A stretch of 34,232 nt of DNA, from positions 1 through 34,232 of the IMG/VR virus record IMGVR_UViG_3300050015_000530, one strand, 5' to 3'. The notes below the pieces were generated by a model, which did no database searches, was not told where the DNA came from, and was given only the letters and a program-made list of their open reading frames with translations. The position numbers and the translations under genes are program-made. This document shows positions 12,815-20,287 of this stretch, one piece after another. The DNA comes from a virus. Numbering within the stretch: the first letter of the stretch is position 1; each line of letters opens with the position of its first letter.

Positions 12815-12914
12815 ACAGCCAATACGTGATGAGAATGACTGTGGTTGTGGTAAGCCGTTAAAAGTGACTGACCCCCGGAGAAAAATTATTCGGAAGATAC
12901 CGAAGAAGAAATAA
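12792..12914 (+). CDS. Hypothetical very small protein (40 aa)
   Basis: MTNIIKGKQPIRDENDCGCG ... PKKK overlaps the preceding gene by 23 nt. It has a single CGC pair and a strongly basic tail. The coupled layout supports translation, but nothing shows function. Confidence 0.5.
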   Translation: MTNIIKGKQPIRDENDCGCGKPLKVTDPRRKIIRKIPKKK

Positions 12915-12950
12915 CCATCCTCATGTGGTGGAACTGATAATTTCAAAAAT

Positions 12951-13032
12951 GTCCTTGTGTTGTAATTGGTAGCCAAGATAGTTTCAAAAACTATTGTCGT
13001 AAGACGTGCGGGTTCGACTCCCGCCAAGGACA
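12951..13032 (+). tRNA. tRNA-Leu(CAA)
   Basis: The acceptor GTCCTTG/CAAGGAC is perfect with discriminator A. The anticodon arm ATAGT-TTCAAAA-ACTAT gives CAA. The class II variable arm GTCGTAAGACG and T-arm GCGGG/CCCGC are complete. The tail of the convergent Vsr-like ORF runs antisense through its 3' half. Confidence 0.88.
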
Positions 13033-13679
13033 CTAATAATAATATTTAAATATTTTATTGCGGTTTGTTCTTTGAAATATTTTTGTTGTGATGTATCAAT
13101 AATGCACAATTCAATACCATGTTCTAAACAGGCTTGAAATTTACGATTATCGTTATCTCGAATTTGAATCAATTTTTCTTGACCATAAATTGGTTCATAA
13201 TGAAATATACCGTTAAGTTCAAAAGCGAGTTTGAATTTAGGTATATAAATATCAAGTTCGGAATTAATTATATTTTTGTTATTGAATAATATTTCAAAAT
13301 CCGGATATAATAAATTTAATTGATTCTCAAGATATTTTTCAAGTTTTGACCTACGATTACCTTTAGTTTTATGTGTGTTATTATATTTTGCGGCACAAGA
13401 CCTTGAGCAAAAATTATTCTTGTTCTTACTTATTTCACTTGGGAATTTTTCGAACTCACCATTACAATTGGAACAAAATACTTTTTCTTTTTTTATTTTA
13501 GATAAATTTCTACAATTGTTTGAACAATACATACCTTTTGCTCTTGTATTAACATTCAATACTTTTTGAATTCCATGCTTTGTCATATAAAAAATATTAT
13601 TACATTTGTAACACTGACACGGTAGTTTATCTTGTGATAGTGCATTTAAAAATTCAGATTCAGAATATAATGGTTTCAT
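12984..13679 (-). CDS. Vsr/EDxHD-like homing endonuclease, copy 2
   Basis: A 231-residue paralogue of 6047-6721: N-terminal SESEFLNALSQDKLPCQCYK, zinc-finger Cys pairs (CYKCN, CSNNCRN, CSNCNGE, CSRSCAAKYNN), then NRRSKLEKYLE, NSELDIYIPKFKLAFELNG, IFHYEPIYG and NDNRKFQACLE. The last 13 or so residues (GGSRTRTSYDNSF) are antisense to tRNA-Leu(CAA) and lack counterparts in the paralogues, so the gene reads into the tRNA. GTATTTAT lies 11 nt before the start. Confidence 0.85.
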   Translation of the reverse strand: MKPLYSESEFLNALSQDKLPCQCYKCNNIFYMTKHGIQKVLNVNTRAKGMYCSNNCRNLSKIKKEKVFCSNCNGEFEKFPSEISKNKNNFCSRSCAAKYNNTHKTKGNRRSKLEKYLENQLNLLYPDFEILFNNKNIINSELDIYIPKFKLAFELNGIFHYEPIYGQEKLIQIRDNDNRKFQACLEHGIELCIIDTSQQKYFKEQTAIKYLNIIISVLGGSRTRTSYDNSF

Positions 13680-13690
13680 GATTTTTTAAT

Positions 13691-13698
13691 ATAAATAC
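13691..13698 (-). promoter_or_regulatory. GTATTTAT-class element
   Basis: On the minus strand GTATTTAT ends 11 nt before the start at 13679. TTTC/GAAA could form a weak flanking stem. Confidence 0.6.
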
Positions 13699-13759
13699 TT
13701 CGAAATTTGAATTTCTATTCCTAATGTGAAGACTTTTAAAATAAATCAATAAAATAATA

Positions 13760-13767
13760 GTATTTAT
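13760..13767 (+). promoter_or_regulatory. GTATTTAT-class element
   Basis: GTATTTAT ends 17 nt before the ATG at 13785. Confidence 0.65.
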
Positions 13768-13784
13768 AGGAAATATCAGAATTT

Positions 13785-14018
13785 ATGGTAACTTTGATGG
13801 GCAGAAAAGTATTTGAAAAACTTAACGAACAGAAAGGCAAAGTGTTAGGTAAGAAAATGGACGAAATTGATGAATTACTTCGACCATATACCAAGATATT
13901 GCCAAATGGATTTGAAGAAGTAGAAATACCGGATGCAGAAGTTGCTGAAAAATACGAAAAACTCAATCAAGAATTTCACGAGATTGTAGAAGAAATAAAT
14001 TTAATGGATAAAAACTAA
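13785..14018 (+). CDS. Hypothetical phage protein (77 aa)
   Basis: An acidic, coiled-coil-like small protein (KVFEKLNEQKGKVLGKKMDE ... VAEKYEKLNQEFHEIVEEIN). The ATG at 13785 suits the promoter spacing; an ATG at 13797 is the alternative. No family recognised. Confidence 0.7.
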   Translation: MVTLMGRKVFEKLNEQKGKVLGKKMDEIDELLRPYTKILPNGFEEVEIPDAEVAEKYEKLNQEFHEIVEEINLMDKN

Positions 14019-14022
14019 TAAA

Positions 14023-14071
14023 ATGAAAAAAGAAAGGGCATCAGTCTTCTAAGTAACTTAAACTTAGAAGA
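14023..14071 (+). promoter_or_regulatory. Nine-codon upstream ORF and 10-bp hairpin before gene 14074
   Basis: ATG at 14023 opens MKKERASVF and stops at 14050-14052. TCTTCTAAGT (14045-14054) pairs perfectly with ACTTAGAAGA (14062-14071), putting that stop codon in the 5' strand. The next start codon follows three bases after the hairpin. A ribosome on the short ORF would melt the hairpin. Confidence 0.5.
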
Positions 14072-14073
14072 TT

Positions 14074-14376
14074 ATGAAAGTAAAAACAATCAAAGATTCG
14101 ACCACCAATCGTGGTGAATTTAACCGTGCCTACAAAGCACACCTTGAAAGAAAAAATAAAATACGTTGCAGTTATTGCAAGTATCACCGTAATGAAAATC
14201 GCACCACTAATTTATATTGGGGTGATGAAAAGCACTTAAAGTATCCTAATTGGAAGCTGATTTCTAAGAACGAGAAACAGTGGATGGAAAAACCAATGAG
14301 AATTGAAATAAACCGTAGGGTTCGTTTCGATGCAATCATTGAAACCTATGAGTTCATTTTCACATTTCCAGCATGA
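14074..14376 (+). CDS. Conserved-looking phage protein with CxxC (100 aa)
   Basis: A basic protein with an RCSYCKYHRNENR motif near residues 31-43 and a Trp/Lys-rich YPNWKLISKNEKQWMEKPMR segment, then a beta-rich end. It resembles small conserved phage proteins that carry this CSYC-Y-H segment; function unknown. A nine-codon ORF and hairpin directly upstream may control translation. Confidence 0.75.
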   Translation: MKVKTIKDSTTNRGEFNRAYKAHLERKNKIRCSYCKYHRNENRTTNLYWGDEKHLKYPNWKLISKNEKQWMEKPMRIEINRRVRFDAIIETYEFIFTFPA

Positions 14377-14381
14377 CGCAT

Positions 14382-14454
14382 AGCGACATCGCTCTAATGG
14401 CTAAGACACTTCTCTCATAAGGAAGGAATCAGGGTTCGATTCCCGGTGTCGCTA
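14382..14454 (+). tRNA. tRNA with CAT anticodon (Met or Ile2)
   Basis: The acceptor AGCGACA/TGTCGCT is perfect with discriminator A. The anticodon arm CTTCT-CTCATAA-GGAAG gives CAT. The T-stem has one A/G mismatch. Elongator Met versus lysidine-modified Ile cannot be settled here; paired 1-72 argues against initiator. Confidence 0.85.
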
Positions 14455-14456
14455 CA

Positions 14457-14487
14457 AATAAAAAAACCTGTCGAATTCGACAGGTTT
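14457..14487 (-). terminator. Terminator of the minus-strand operon
   Basis: AAACCTGTCGAA/TTCGACAGGTTT is a perfect palindrome at 14464-14487. On the minus strand it is followed by a T-run, so it ends the 16776-14502 operon. It may also weakly stop transcription leaving tRNA-Met. Confidence 0.8.
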
Positions 14488-14501
14488 AAATTTCCAGTGT
14501 G

Positions 14502-14687
14502 TTATTTTGATGATTTGGTAAACCATTTCCATCCCCAAAAACCTACGTTTGCCATAATTGTCAGTGCTAATAGCACTTCAATACCCGTAAATCCCTTTTC
14601 GAATATGTGTGAGTAGGCAATACCAATAATAAGTGGGTTCAAAATAAACAACCAATTTTCTTTAAGCCAAGTTAATAATTTTCCCAT
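14502..14687 (-). CDS. Small two-helix membrane protein (61 aa)
   Basis: The start at 14687 sits 15 nt after a minus-strand GTATTTAT. Two hydrophobic segments (WLFILNPLIIGIAYSHIF and VLLALTIMANVGFWGWKW) flank a short loop, with a basic tail. Size and topology fit a phage inner-membrane or holin-like protein, but there is no specific motif. It is the last gene before the terminator. Confidence 0.65.
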   Translation of the reverse strand: MGKLLTWLKENWLFILNPLIIGIAYSHIFEKGFTGIEVLLALTIMANVGFWGWKWFTKSSK

Positions 14688-14702
14688 TGTTTTAATTTTT
14701 AT

Positions 14703-14710
14703 ATAAATAC
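14703..14710 (-). promoter_or_regulatory. GTATTTAT-class element
   Basis: Minus-strand GTATTTAT ends 15 nt before the start at 14687. This gives the membrane protein its own signal inside the operon. Confidence 0.65.
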
Positions 14711-14718
14711 AGTTATTT

Positions 14719-15105
14719 TTAGTGAAATATCGGAGTATCTTTATACTGCTCAATATCTTCTTTCCATTGTTGTGCTTCAGGTGTACCGATTTCTTCAAGT
14801 CTTCTGAGCAATATTGGAATTTCTTCTCTGTGAAAATTGAAAATTCTTCTGTTACCCAACGAACTGTTTTTTATTTCGAACTTACTCTTGGTAAAACCTT
14901 CAAGATGTGAGTCAATACCTTGATTAACTACCTCAGTAAATAATTTATCATCCGGACTACCAACAGGTGTTGTTATCGGCAAGAAATCCGGATTTGTTAC
15001 CTCTTCCTCTTTTTCATTAGATATTCCCTCATTAAGTTTGGGGTTGAACGATTTGTCAAGTCTTTGCATGACTTCGAAAAGTCTTTGTTTGTCGTATGTT
15101 TTCAT
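14719..15105 (-). CDS. Protein with KQRLFEVM N-terminal tag (128 aa)
   Basis: The first 25 residues (MKTYDKQRLFEVMQRLDKSF, then NPKLNE) match the starts of the proteins at 15485 and 19361, while the rest differs. The tag is an amphipathic helix ending in Leu-x-Glu, like T4 capsid-targeting sequences cleaved by the prohead protease. The body is acidic and helical (REEIPILLRRLEEIGTPEAQ). I infer a minor virion or internal-head protein; no enzymatic motif is visible. Confidence 0.7.
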   Translation of the reverse strand: MKTYDKQRLFEVMQRLDKSFNPKLNEGISNEKEEEVTNPDFLPITTPVGSPDDKLFTEVVNQGIDSHLEGFTKSKFEIKNSSLGNRRIFNFHREEIPILLRRLEEIGTPEAQQWKEDIEQYKDTPIFH

Positions 15106-15110
15106 GTTGC

Positions 15111-15485
15111 CTATTGTTTAAAGGGTTCATTCTGTAATTCGTTTGGTGTACCATTAGAATTCAGTTCACCAGTAATAAATTCTTGTTGTTCGGGTGCTAA
15201 CCACCAACTAACTGTTTCTGCAGGTGTTTGTAGTATGTCATAATCTACACCCAAGAAATTGTTTTGAAAAAACTGAATTAATTCTGCCTTTTCGTTTACA
15301 TTATTATTACCCTGAATGAAATCCATAACTTCTTGATACCACTTATATTGTGGAGAATCTTGTGGATTTACATATTTAGCGTGACCTGGAAAATCATTTA
15401 AGATTTTCTTATAGGTATTTTGACTGAAATTGGGTGCTACCCTTTCCATGACTTCGAAAAGTCTTTGTTTGTTATCTCTTTTCAT
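15111..15485 (-). CDS. Protein with KQRLFEVM N-terminal tag (124 aa)
   Basis: It begins MKRDNKQRLFEVMERVAPNF, the same tag as its downstream neighbour. The remainder is unrelated: YKKILNDFPGHAKYVNPQDS, a helical middle and a Trp-Trp-containing WWLAPEQQEFITGEL. It lies one base from the upstream gene stop and five from the next start, so it is in one operon. Likely a virion-associated protein by the tag argument; function unknown. Confidence 0.7.
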   Translation of the reverse strand: MKRDNKQRLFEVMERVAPNFSQNTYKKILNDFPGHAKYVNPQDSPQYKWYQEVMDFIQGNNNVNEKAELIQFFQNNFLGVDYDILQTPAETVSWWLAPEQQEFITGELNSNGTPNELQNEPFKQ

Positions 15486-15486
15486 A

Positions 15487-16323
15487 TTAACTGATATCTT
15501 CTACTTCCCATTCTGAGGCGTTTGACGCTGCATCTTCGCTTACTACCGTTGGTACGCCTCTATTTATTTTTATGTTTTTAACTATTTTCTGGTCAAGAAG
15601 TTTAGCAAGTTCATTATCGTTTAAAGGTGTATATGAAAAACCTTTCTGATAGCTTCTTGATATTCTGTGTTTTAATAATTCAGGGTCATTGGACTCAACA
15701 ACAGTGACTTCAACACTACGATATCTGCCTCTGTTTACCAGAGATTCAAGTGTGTTAAAAAATTTGTCGCTTTCTACTTGATATGTACTTGGTGTTGTAA
15801 CATTGAGATAATATCTACCGTCAATGTGTAAAATTATCGCCATTAATGTTTTGCCTTGAGCACCTACTTTTGTTTGGTCAGACATACTAATTTCTTCACC
15901 GTTACTCACGTTTATATTAAATCCCAAACCCATGCCATTTATTCTTCTGGCTTGACTGAGAAAACTCCACTGATGATTACCCTTTTCACCACGGAATGTC
16001 TGCCAGACATGAATCATTTCGTGAGCCAAAGTATCTCGGAATTGCCTGTATGATAGTTTGTAAAAACTTGACATCGAAAGATGTTGAACCTTTCTTTCAC
16101 CCGTAATTCTATTGTGTATGGATGAAACATGACCCAATGAAGTTTTTCTGTTATCCCACTTTAGCGGAACTTCACCCAATGAGTCGTTGAAAAGTAACTT
16201 GTTTAGCTTATTATATTCTTCACGTAGATTAATTTCCTGTGGATTAATAATATCCTCACTACCATATTCCTTCTCATTAAGAAACCCACCAATTTCTTCC
16301 TTTATTATGGAAATTATGCCCAT
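15487..16323 (-). CDS. SprT-like zinc metallopeptidase with IIKEE N-terminal tag
   Basis: This 278-residue protein carries HEMIHVWQ (HExxH at residues 101-105) after a SprT-like region (NKLLFNDSLGEVPLKWDN, then TSLGHVSS) and a downstream GNHQWSFLSQARRINGMG segment, as in SprT-family proteases. The first 17 residues (MGIISIIKEEIGGFLNE) are a short tag shared with 16776, 19772 and 20288 and end in Leu-Asn-Glu. I infer a packaged or injected protease acting on DNA-bound or host proteins. The C-terminal 120 residues are unassigned. Confidence 0.8.
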   Translation of the reverse strand: MGIISIIKEEIGGFLNEKEYGSEDIINPQEINLREEYNKLNKLLFNDSLGEVPLKWDNRKTSLGHVSSIHNRITGERKVQHLSMSSFYKLSYRQFRDTLAHEMIHVWQTFRGEKGNHQWSFLSQARRINGMGLGFNINVSNGEEISMSDQTKVGAQGKTLMAIILHIDGRYYLNVTTPSTYQVESDKFFNTLESLVNRGRYRSVEVTVVESNDPELLKHRISRSYQKGFSYTPLNDNELAKLLDQKIVKNIKINRGVPTVVSEDAASNASEWEVEDIS

Positions 16324-16326
16324 GAC

Positions 16327-16776
16327 TTAAAATGTTACTTCACAAATATTAGTTTTGAAATCAAAGTCTAATTCTCTCACAAATAAAAATCCACCGTTTT
16401 CAATCTCAACTTCGTTTACTTGAAATCTCCATTTGGTATCGGTGATATTCTTTGGTGTTTCCTGTGTAAGTGCATCGGTGTGTTTATCAAACATCTGCAT
16501 GATGTATTGACCCTCAACACTCTCAACCTCAATATTAAACTTATATATTCCTTCGGGATTTACTAAGAAGCTAACTCCCCAATGAACCATGATTTTGGAC
16601 CTTTGTATACCTGTGTCAAAGTCTGCCGTAAATGGTTCGTAGTTATAAAAATCGGCATTAACCATCTGTGCAAACCTGAGTCTGTCGTCTTTTACGAGCG
16701 TTGATGCAGGTTTATCTGTTGCAGTTTCACGGACCATATCGGTCAATTCTTCCTTAATAATGGATTTAATGCTCAT
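16327..16776 (-). CDS. Protein with IIKEE N-terminal tag (149 aa)
   Basis: The first gene of the minus-strand operon, starting 16 nt after GTATTTAT. MSIKSIIKEELTDMVRE matches the neighbouring tag. The rest is beta-rich (KIMVHWGVSFLVNPEGIYKF, FNIEVESVEG, WRFQVNEVEIENGGFLFV), suggesting a small beta-sandwich. No known family. Probably virion-associated if the tag is a targeting sequence. Confidence 0.7.
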   Translation of the reverse strand: MSIKSIIKEELTDMVRETATDKPASTLVKDDRLRFAQMVNADFYNYEPFTADFDTGIQRSKIMVHWGVSFLVNPEGIYKFNIEVESVEGQYIMQMFDKHTDALTQETPKNITDTKWRFQVNEVEIENGGFLFVRELDFDFKTNICEVTF

Positions 16777-16792
16777 GTAAACAATATTTTTT

Positions 16793-16800
16793 ATAAATAC
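16793..16800 (-). promoter_or_regulatory. GTATTTAT-class element of the minus-strand operon
   Basis: Minus-strand GTATTTAT ends 16 nt before the start at 16776. It heads the 16776-14502 operon. Confidence 0.7.
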
Positions 16801-16832
16801 TTGATATTATATGAAATTCTTTTATACATTTG
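16801..16832 (+). promoter_or_regulatory. Bacteroidota-type promoter
   Basis: TTG at 16801 and TACATTTG at 16825-16832 are 21 nt apart. It drives the methyltransferase and RNA-ligase genes, and lies back to back with the minus-strand element. Confidence 0.65.
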
Positions 16833-16852
16833 CACTTATTATATTTGAGTGA

Positions 16853-17386
16853 ATGAAGTATTCGATGGTTCATCAGAAGTACACGTCAGCAAAAACCTCA
16901 ATTAAACAAGTCCCGGCAGGTTTTAACATTGTTGACAAACATTTTGGTTGGCAGGCAAACACAGTCAATTTAGACATCGGTGGTGGAAAATATGACTTGA
17001 TGACTGAAGAATTACGGAAGAAAGGTGTAGAGAATTTAGTCTACGACCCATTCAATAGAAGTCTGGTACATAATATGAAAATTATTTACAGACTTGAACT
17101 TGAAGAAAATGATGTCGATACTGTGACGATGTTTAATTTGTTAAATGTCATTGCAGAACACGAAATACAGTTAAACGCCTTAAAGATGGCGAATGACACA
17201 CTAAAGAAGGGTGGAATGCTCTACGTTAGGTCAACATATAAGAATCCCGCAAAGGTGTCGGGAGTGACCAAATCGGGAACATTTCAACACTATAAAACCC
17301 AGAAGGAATATCTCGAAATAGTTCGAGAGGTATTCCCCAAGGCAGAATTGAAATTTGGAATTATTTATGTAAAGAAAGGAGAATGA
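16853..17386 (+). CDS. Class I SAM-dependent methyltransferase
   Basis: A 177-residue Rossmann-type methyltransferase: VNLDIGGGKYDLMTEEL (motif I near residues 38-54), LVYDPFNRS (motif II with the acidic residue), DTVTMFNLLNVIAEHEIQ (motif IV region) and DTLKKGGMLYVRS (post-motif strand). The substrate is unknown. It is immediately followed by the RNA ligase (next start two bases after its stop, with AAAGGAG ahead), so an RNA substrate, as in bacterial Hen1-type repair, is possible but unproven. Confidence 0.8.
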   Translation: MKYSMVHQKYTSAKTSIKQVPAGFNIVDKHFGWQANTVNLDIGGGKYDLMTEELRKKGVENLVYDPFNRSLVHNMKIIYRLELEENDVDTVTMFNLLNVIAEHEIQLNALKMANDTLKKGGMLYVRSTYKNPAKVSGVTKSGTFQHYKTQKEYLEIVREVFPKAELKFGIIYVKKGE

Positions 17387-17387
17387 A

Positions 17388-18488
17388 ATGAAAGTACTTG
17401 AAAAAATCGATTGGTCAGTGTTGAACACTTACATCGACAACAACCTTATTATGGCAAACAAGCACCCAGAGTATGACATCTGGATTCTCAACTATTCTCC
17501 AAAGGTTCAGTCAAAGAAATTCTGGGATGACTACACACTGTCATGCAGAGGTTTAGTCATTGACGCTGACGGTAAAATTCTTGCACGTCCATTCAGAAAG
17601 TTCAAGAACTATGAGGAACACGACCCATCAGAAATCGACATGTCGAAGAAATTCGAAGTGTTCGAAAAAATGGATGGTTCACTCATCATATTGTTCTATT
17701 ACGAAGCACGTATGGAATGGATAATTGCCTCAAGAGGTTCATTCATTTCAGAACAAATGCTTGAAGCACAAAAAATGATTAATGCTTCAATATATGACAC
17801 ATTAAACATGCGCTTGACATACTTGTTTGAAATAATCTATCCAGAAAACCGTATCGTGGTTGACTATGGTAAGAGAAGGGAACTTGTTTTACTTACAGTA
17901 ATTGAAACGTCTACTGGTTACGAAGTGCCTTACCAAAGCGTACTTCCTACTTACTCGAAATACTTCACAGTCGTTAAGAAATACGATGTAACAATCAATA
18001 ATTTAAATGACTTAAGAAGAGTTGAGGAAGATAACAAAGAAGGATTTGTTGTGAGGTTCGAAGATGGTTTCAGAGTAAAAGTTAAGTTTGCAGAATACGT
18101 CAGATTACACGGTATTCTCACAAATGTCTCAAATTTAACGATTTGGGAACACTTGAAGAGTAACTACAACTTTGACGAACTACTTGACAGAGTTCCAGAC
18201 GAATTTTATGACTGGCTACAAAAGACTGTAAATATTTTGCAATCACAATACAATGATATCGAAAGAAATGCATTGAGAGAATTTCAAATCATTTACCATG
18301 TGAACGGTGTTACAGAACGTCCTGCATTCGCTGCGCAAGCAACTAAATCAGACTTACGTTCAATACTATTCAAGTTGTACGACAAAAGGTCATACAGTGA
18401 AATAATCTGGAAGATGATTCGACCAGTTTACAGCAAACCATTTAAAGATGGTCTCGAAGTCCAAGACTTTGAGTCAGAAGTATTATAA
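17388..18488 (+). CDS. T4 Rnl1-like RNA ligase
   Basis: A 366-residue ATP-dependent RNA ligase. Motif I is EKMDGSLI with the adenylated Lys at residue 94 (T4 Rnl1 uses Lys99), motif III/IIIa is FEIIYPENRIVVDYG, motif IV is KEGFVVRF and motif V is RVKVKFAEYVRLH. The upstream LSCRGLVID and ARPFRKFKNY segments also match the family. Such ligases rejoin tRNAs cut in the anticodon loop by host nucleases such as PrrC. It is the second gene of an operon with the methyltransferase and is closed by an intrinsic terminator. Confidence 0.93.
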   Translation: MKVLEKIDWSVLNTYIDNNLIMANKHPEYDIWILNYSPKVQSKKFWDDYTLSCRGLVIDADGKILARPFRKFKNYEEHDPSEIDMSKKFEVFEKMDGSLIILFYYEARMEWIIASRGSFISEQMLEAQKMINASIYDTLNMRLTYLFEIIYPENRIVVDYGKRRELVLLTVIETSTGYEVPYQSVLPTYSKYFTVVKKYDVTINNLNDLRRVEEDNKEGFVVRFEDGFRVKVKFAEYVRLHGILTNVSNLTIWEHLKSNYNFDELLDRVPDEFYDWLQKTVNILQSQYNDIERNALREFQIIYHVNGVTERPAFAAQATKSDLRSILFKLYDKRSYSEIIWKMIRPVYSKPFKDGLEVQDFESEVL

Positions 18489-18511
18489 AGCGGAGATTTC
18501 TCCGCTTTTTT
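18487..18511 (+). terminator. Intrinsic terminator after the RNA ligase
   Basis: AAGCGGAG/CTCCGCTT with a four-base loop, followed by a T-run. Confidence 0.88.
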
Positions 18512-18513
18512 AT

Positions 18514-18540
18514 GTATTTATGGTAAACGAAATTACCATG
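18514..18540 (+). promoter_or_regulatory. GTATTTAT element plus start-codon hairpin
   Basis: GTATTTAT (18514-18521) ends 16 nt before the ATG at 18538. ATGGTAA (18520-18526) pairs with TTACCAT (18533-18539), placing the start codon in a stem. Confidence 0.6.
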
Positions 18541-19359
18541 AAGATACTTAATTTAATTACCAGACACTTCGAACCAGAAGTAAAACCTATTGTAAGAAAA
18601 TATGGTTGGAAAAAAGACTTACATGACCCACGTGACTTGCGATATAAAGTCAGTGCACCTGATGCACCGAGAGTATTACCACCACTTGTGGACCTCAGAC
18701 CTTTATGCCCACCTGTTTATGACCAAGCTGACCTTGGAAGTTGTACGGGAAACGCATTAGCATCAGCATTCCAGTTTGAACAAATGAGGCAAAAAGTACC
18801 GAATTGGATTCCTTCAAGACTTTTCATTTACTATAATGAAAGAGTAATTGAAAAAACAGTTAATGAAGATGCGGGTGCACAGATACGTAACGGTATTAAA
18901 AGTCTTGTTGATATGGGTGTTTGTCCTGAAACAATGTGGCAATATATTCCGGGTAAATTCACGAAAAAACCCTGCAATTGCTGTTATAGAGAAGCATTGA
19001 ATAATCAAGTTCTCCAATATGAAAGAATTGCAGAGCACACATTACAAGGAGTAAAAGAAGCAAATGCAGATGGCTTTCCAGTTACTTTTGGTTTTACTGT
19101 TTATGACTCAATGGAAACCGAAGAAGTCGCTAAAACAGGTATGGTGCCAGTTCCTGGTCCAAACGATAAACCAGTTGGTGGTCATGCAGTTAAAGCGGTT
19201 GGCTATGATGACAGTAAAGAATGTTTTATTGTAAAAAATAGTTGGGGTACTACTTGGGGTATACAGGGTTATTTCTATTTACCTTATTGGTATTTTACAA
19301 CACCAAGTGCTGCAAACGATTTCTGGGTAATGAAATTAGTTGAGTCTAAAAACAAATAA
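18538..19359 (+). CDS. Papain-family (C1) cysteine peptidase
   Basis: A 273-residue C1A-like protease with YDQADLGSCTGNALASA (oxyanion Gln63 and nucleophile Cys69), GGHAVKAVGYD (His216) and VKNSWGTTWG (Asn234), the full Gln-Cys-His-Asn set. I start at ATG 18538, which fits the promoter spacing; an in-frame ATG at 18520 overlaps the motif. Residues 1-45 may be a propeptide-like or targeting segment. There is no signal peptide, so it probably acts in the cytoplasm or virion. It precedes the tagged genes at 19361-20794. Confidence 0.9.
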   Translation: MKILNLITRHFEPEVKPIVRKYGWKKDLHDPRDLRYKVSAPDAPRVLPPLVDLRPLCPPVYDQADLGSCTGNALASAFQFEQMRQKVPNWIPSRLFIYYNERVIEKTVNEDAGAQIRNGIKSLVDMGVCPETMWQYIPGKFTKKPCNCCYREALNNQVLQYERIAEHTLQGVKEANADGFPVTFGFTVYDSMETEEVAKTGMVPVPGPNDKPVGGHAVKAVGYDDSKECFIVKNSWGTTWGIQGYFYLPYWYFTTPSAANDFWVMKLVESKNK

Positions 19360-19360
19360 A

Positions 19361-19771
19361 ATGAAAAAATATAACAAACAAAGACTTTTCGAAGTCATGC
19401 AAAGAGTTGCACCCGATTTTACAGGTATGGTATCTGAAGCAAATAACTCAAGCAGATTAGATGCTTCAACTCGTAGTAAAATTAACAGGGAATTGTCAAA
19501 ACTTCCAAATTATCACGAAGGAATTCCATTGGATTTGATTGAAAACATATTAGAAAAATATGGCTTGGTAATACTTCAAGAAGACAATACTGCCTATGAG
19601 GGCATCTTTACGGGCGAAGAAGGTCGTGCACAAATTGCACTTGGCTATATAAACACTGGACATGATGAAAATGGTCTAACAGCCTATAAGCCAATAGATA
19701 ACAGTATGTTAATTATGACTTGGTATAAAATGGGAAGTGGAAAATATGAAATTGTTTCTTATTTATCATAA
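19361..19771 (+). CDS. Protein with KQRLFEVM N-terminal tag (136 aa)
   Basis: The start at 19361 gives MKKYNKQRLFEVMQRVAPDF, the tag also seen at 15105 and 15485 on the other strand. An upstream in-frame ATG at 19340 overlaps the peptidase gene and is less likely. The body contains LPNYHEGIPLDLIENILEKY and a beta-rich second half (RAQIALGYINTG, SMLIMTWYKMG). Function unknown; virion targeting is inferred from the tag. Confidence 0.7.
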   Translation: MKKYNKQRLFEVMQRVAPDFTGMVSEANNSSRLDASTRSKINRELSKLPNYHEGIPLDLIENILEKYGLVILQEDNTAYEGIFTGEEGRAQIALGYINTGHDENGLTAYKPIDNSMLIMTWYKMGSGKYEIVSYLS

Positions 19772-20287
19772 ATGAAAAACATTGTTGACATCATAAAAGA
19801 AGAAATTGATGATTTGCGGTATCAGTTGGCAGGATATAAACACGATGAAAAATTAGTATCCTATAATAAGGTATATCATGTAACACCAATACAAATAGCA
19901 AACGAAATATTATTAAAAGGAATAATTAAAAATAGTCCGTCAAGCCAAGAACCAGAAGCAATATATTTAACCTCAGATATTCACGGTGCTGTTTTATTAT
20001 GTAAACGATTGAGTGAAGCAAAGAGAATAAAAACTGATTGGGTTATATTAAAAATAAATTCAACTAATTTGAAACTATATAAAGACCCATATTCCATTAA
20101 AGAAGCAGGAATTTACACTTATGACAATATTCCCAAAGAATTAATTAAATTTGAAACAATTGTTGATGGTGAAATATTAAAAAATAACAATAACTGGAAA
20201 TTATTTTGGAATTGGTGGTTTTGGGGGTCTGGCACAAAACCAGACTTTATAAAGAAATTCGCTTTAAATCAATATAATATAAAATAA
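19772..20287 (+). CDS. ADP-ribosyltransferase-like protein with IIKEE tag
   Basis: A 171-residue protein starting MKNIVDIIKEEIDDLRYQ. The body follows an ART-like layout: VYHVTPIQIANEILLKGI (His-containing first strand and helix), AIYLTSDIHGAVLLCKRL (Tyr strand and helix), WVILKINSTNLKL and YTYDNIPKELIKF. This recalls KptA/DarT-like or toxin ART folds, but the catalytic triad is not certain. The start directly abuts the previous stop. It may modify host proteins or nucleic acid, as T4 Alt does after injection. Confidence 0.55.
   Translation: MKNIVDIIKEEIDDLRYQLAGYKHDEKLVSYNKVYHVTPIQIANEILLKGIIKNSPSSQEPEAIYLTSDIHGAVLLCKRLSEAKRIKTDWVILKINSTNLKLYKDPYSIKEAGIYTYDNIPKELIKFETIVDGEILKNNNNWKLFWNWWFWGSGTKPDFIKKFALNQYNIK

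Noticed and set aside
18814-19038. Minus-strand frame in the papain-like gene
   Set aside because: Shadow frame within a gene with a complete catalytic set.
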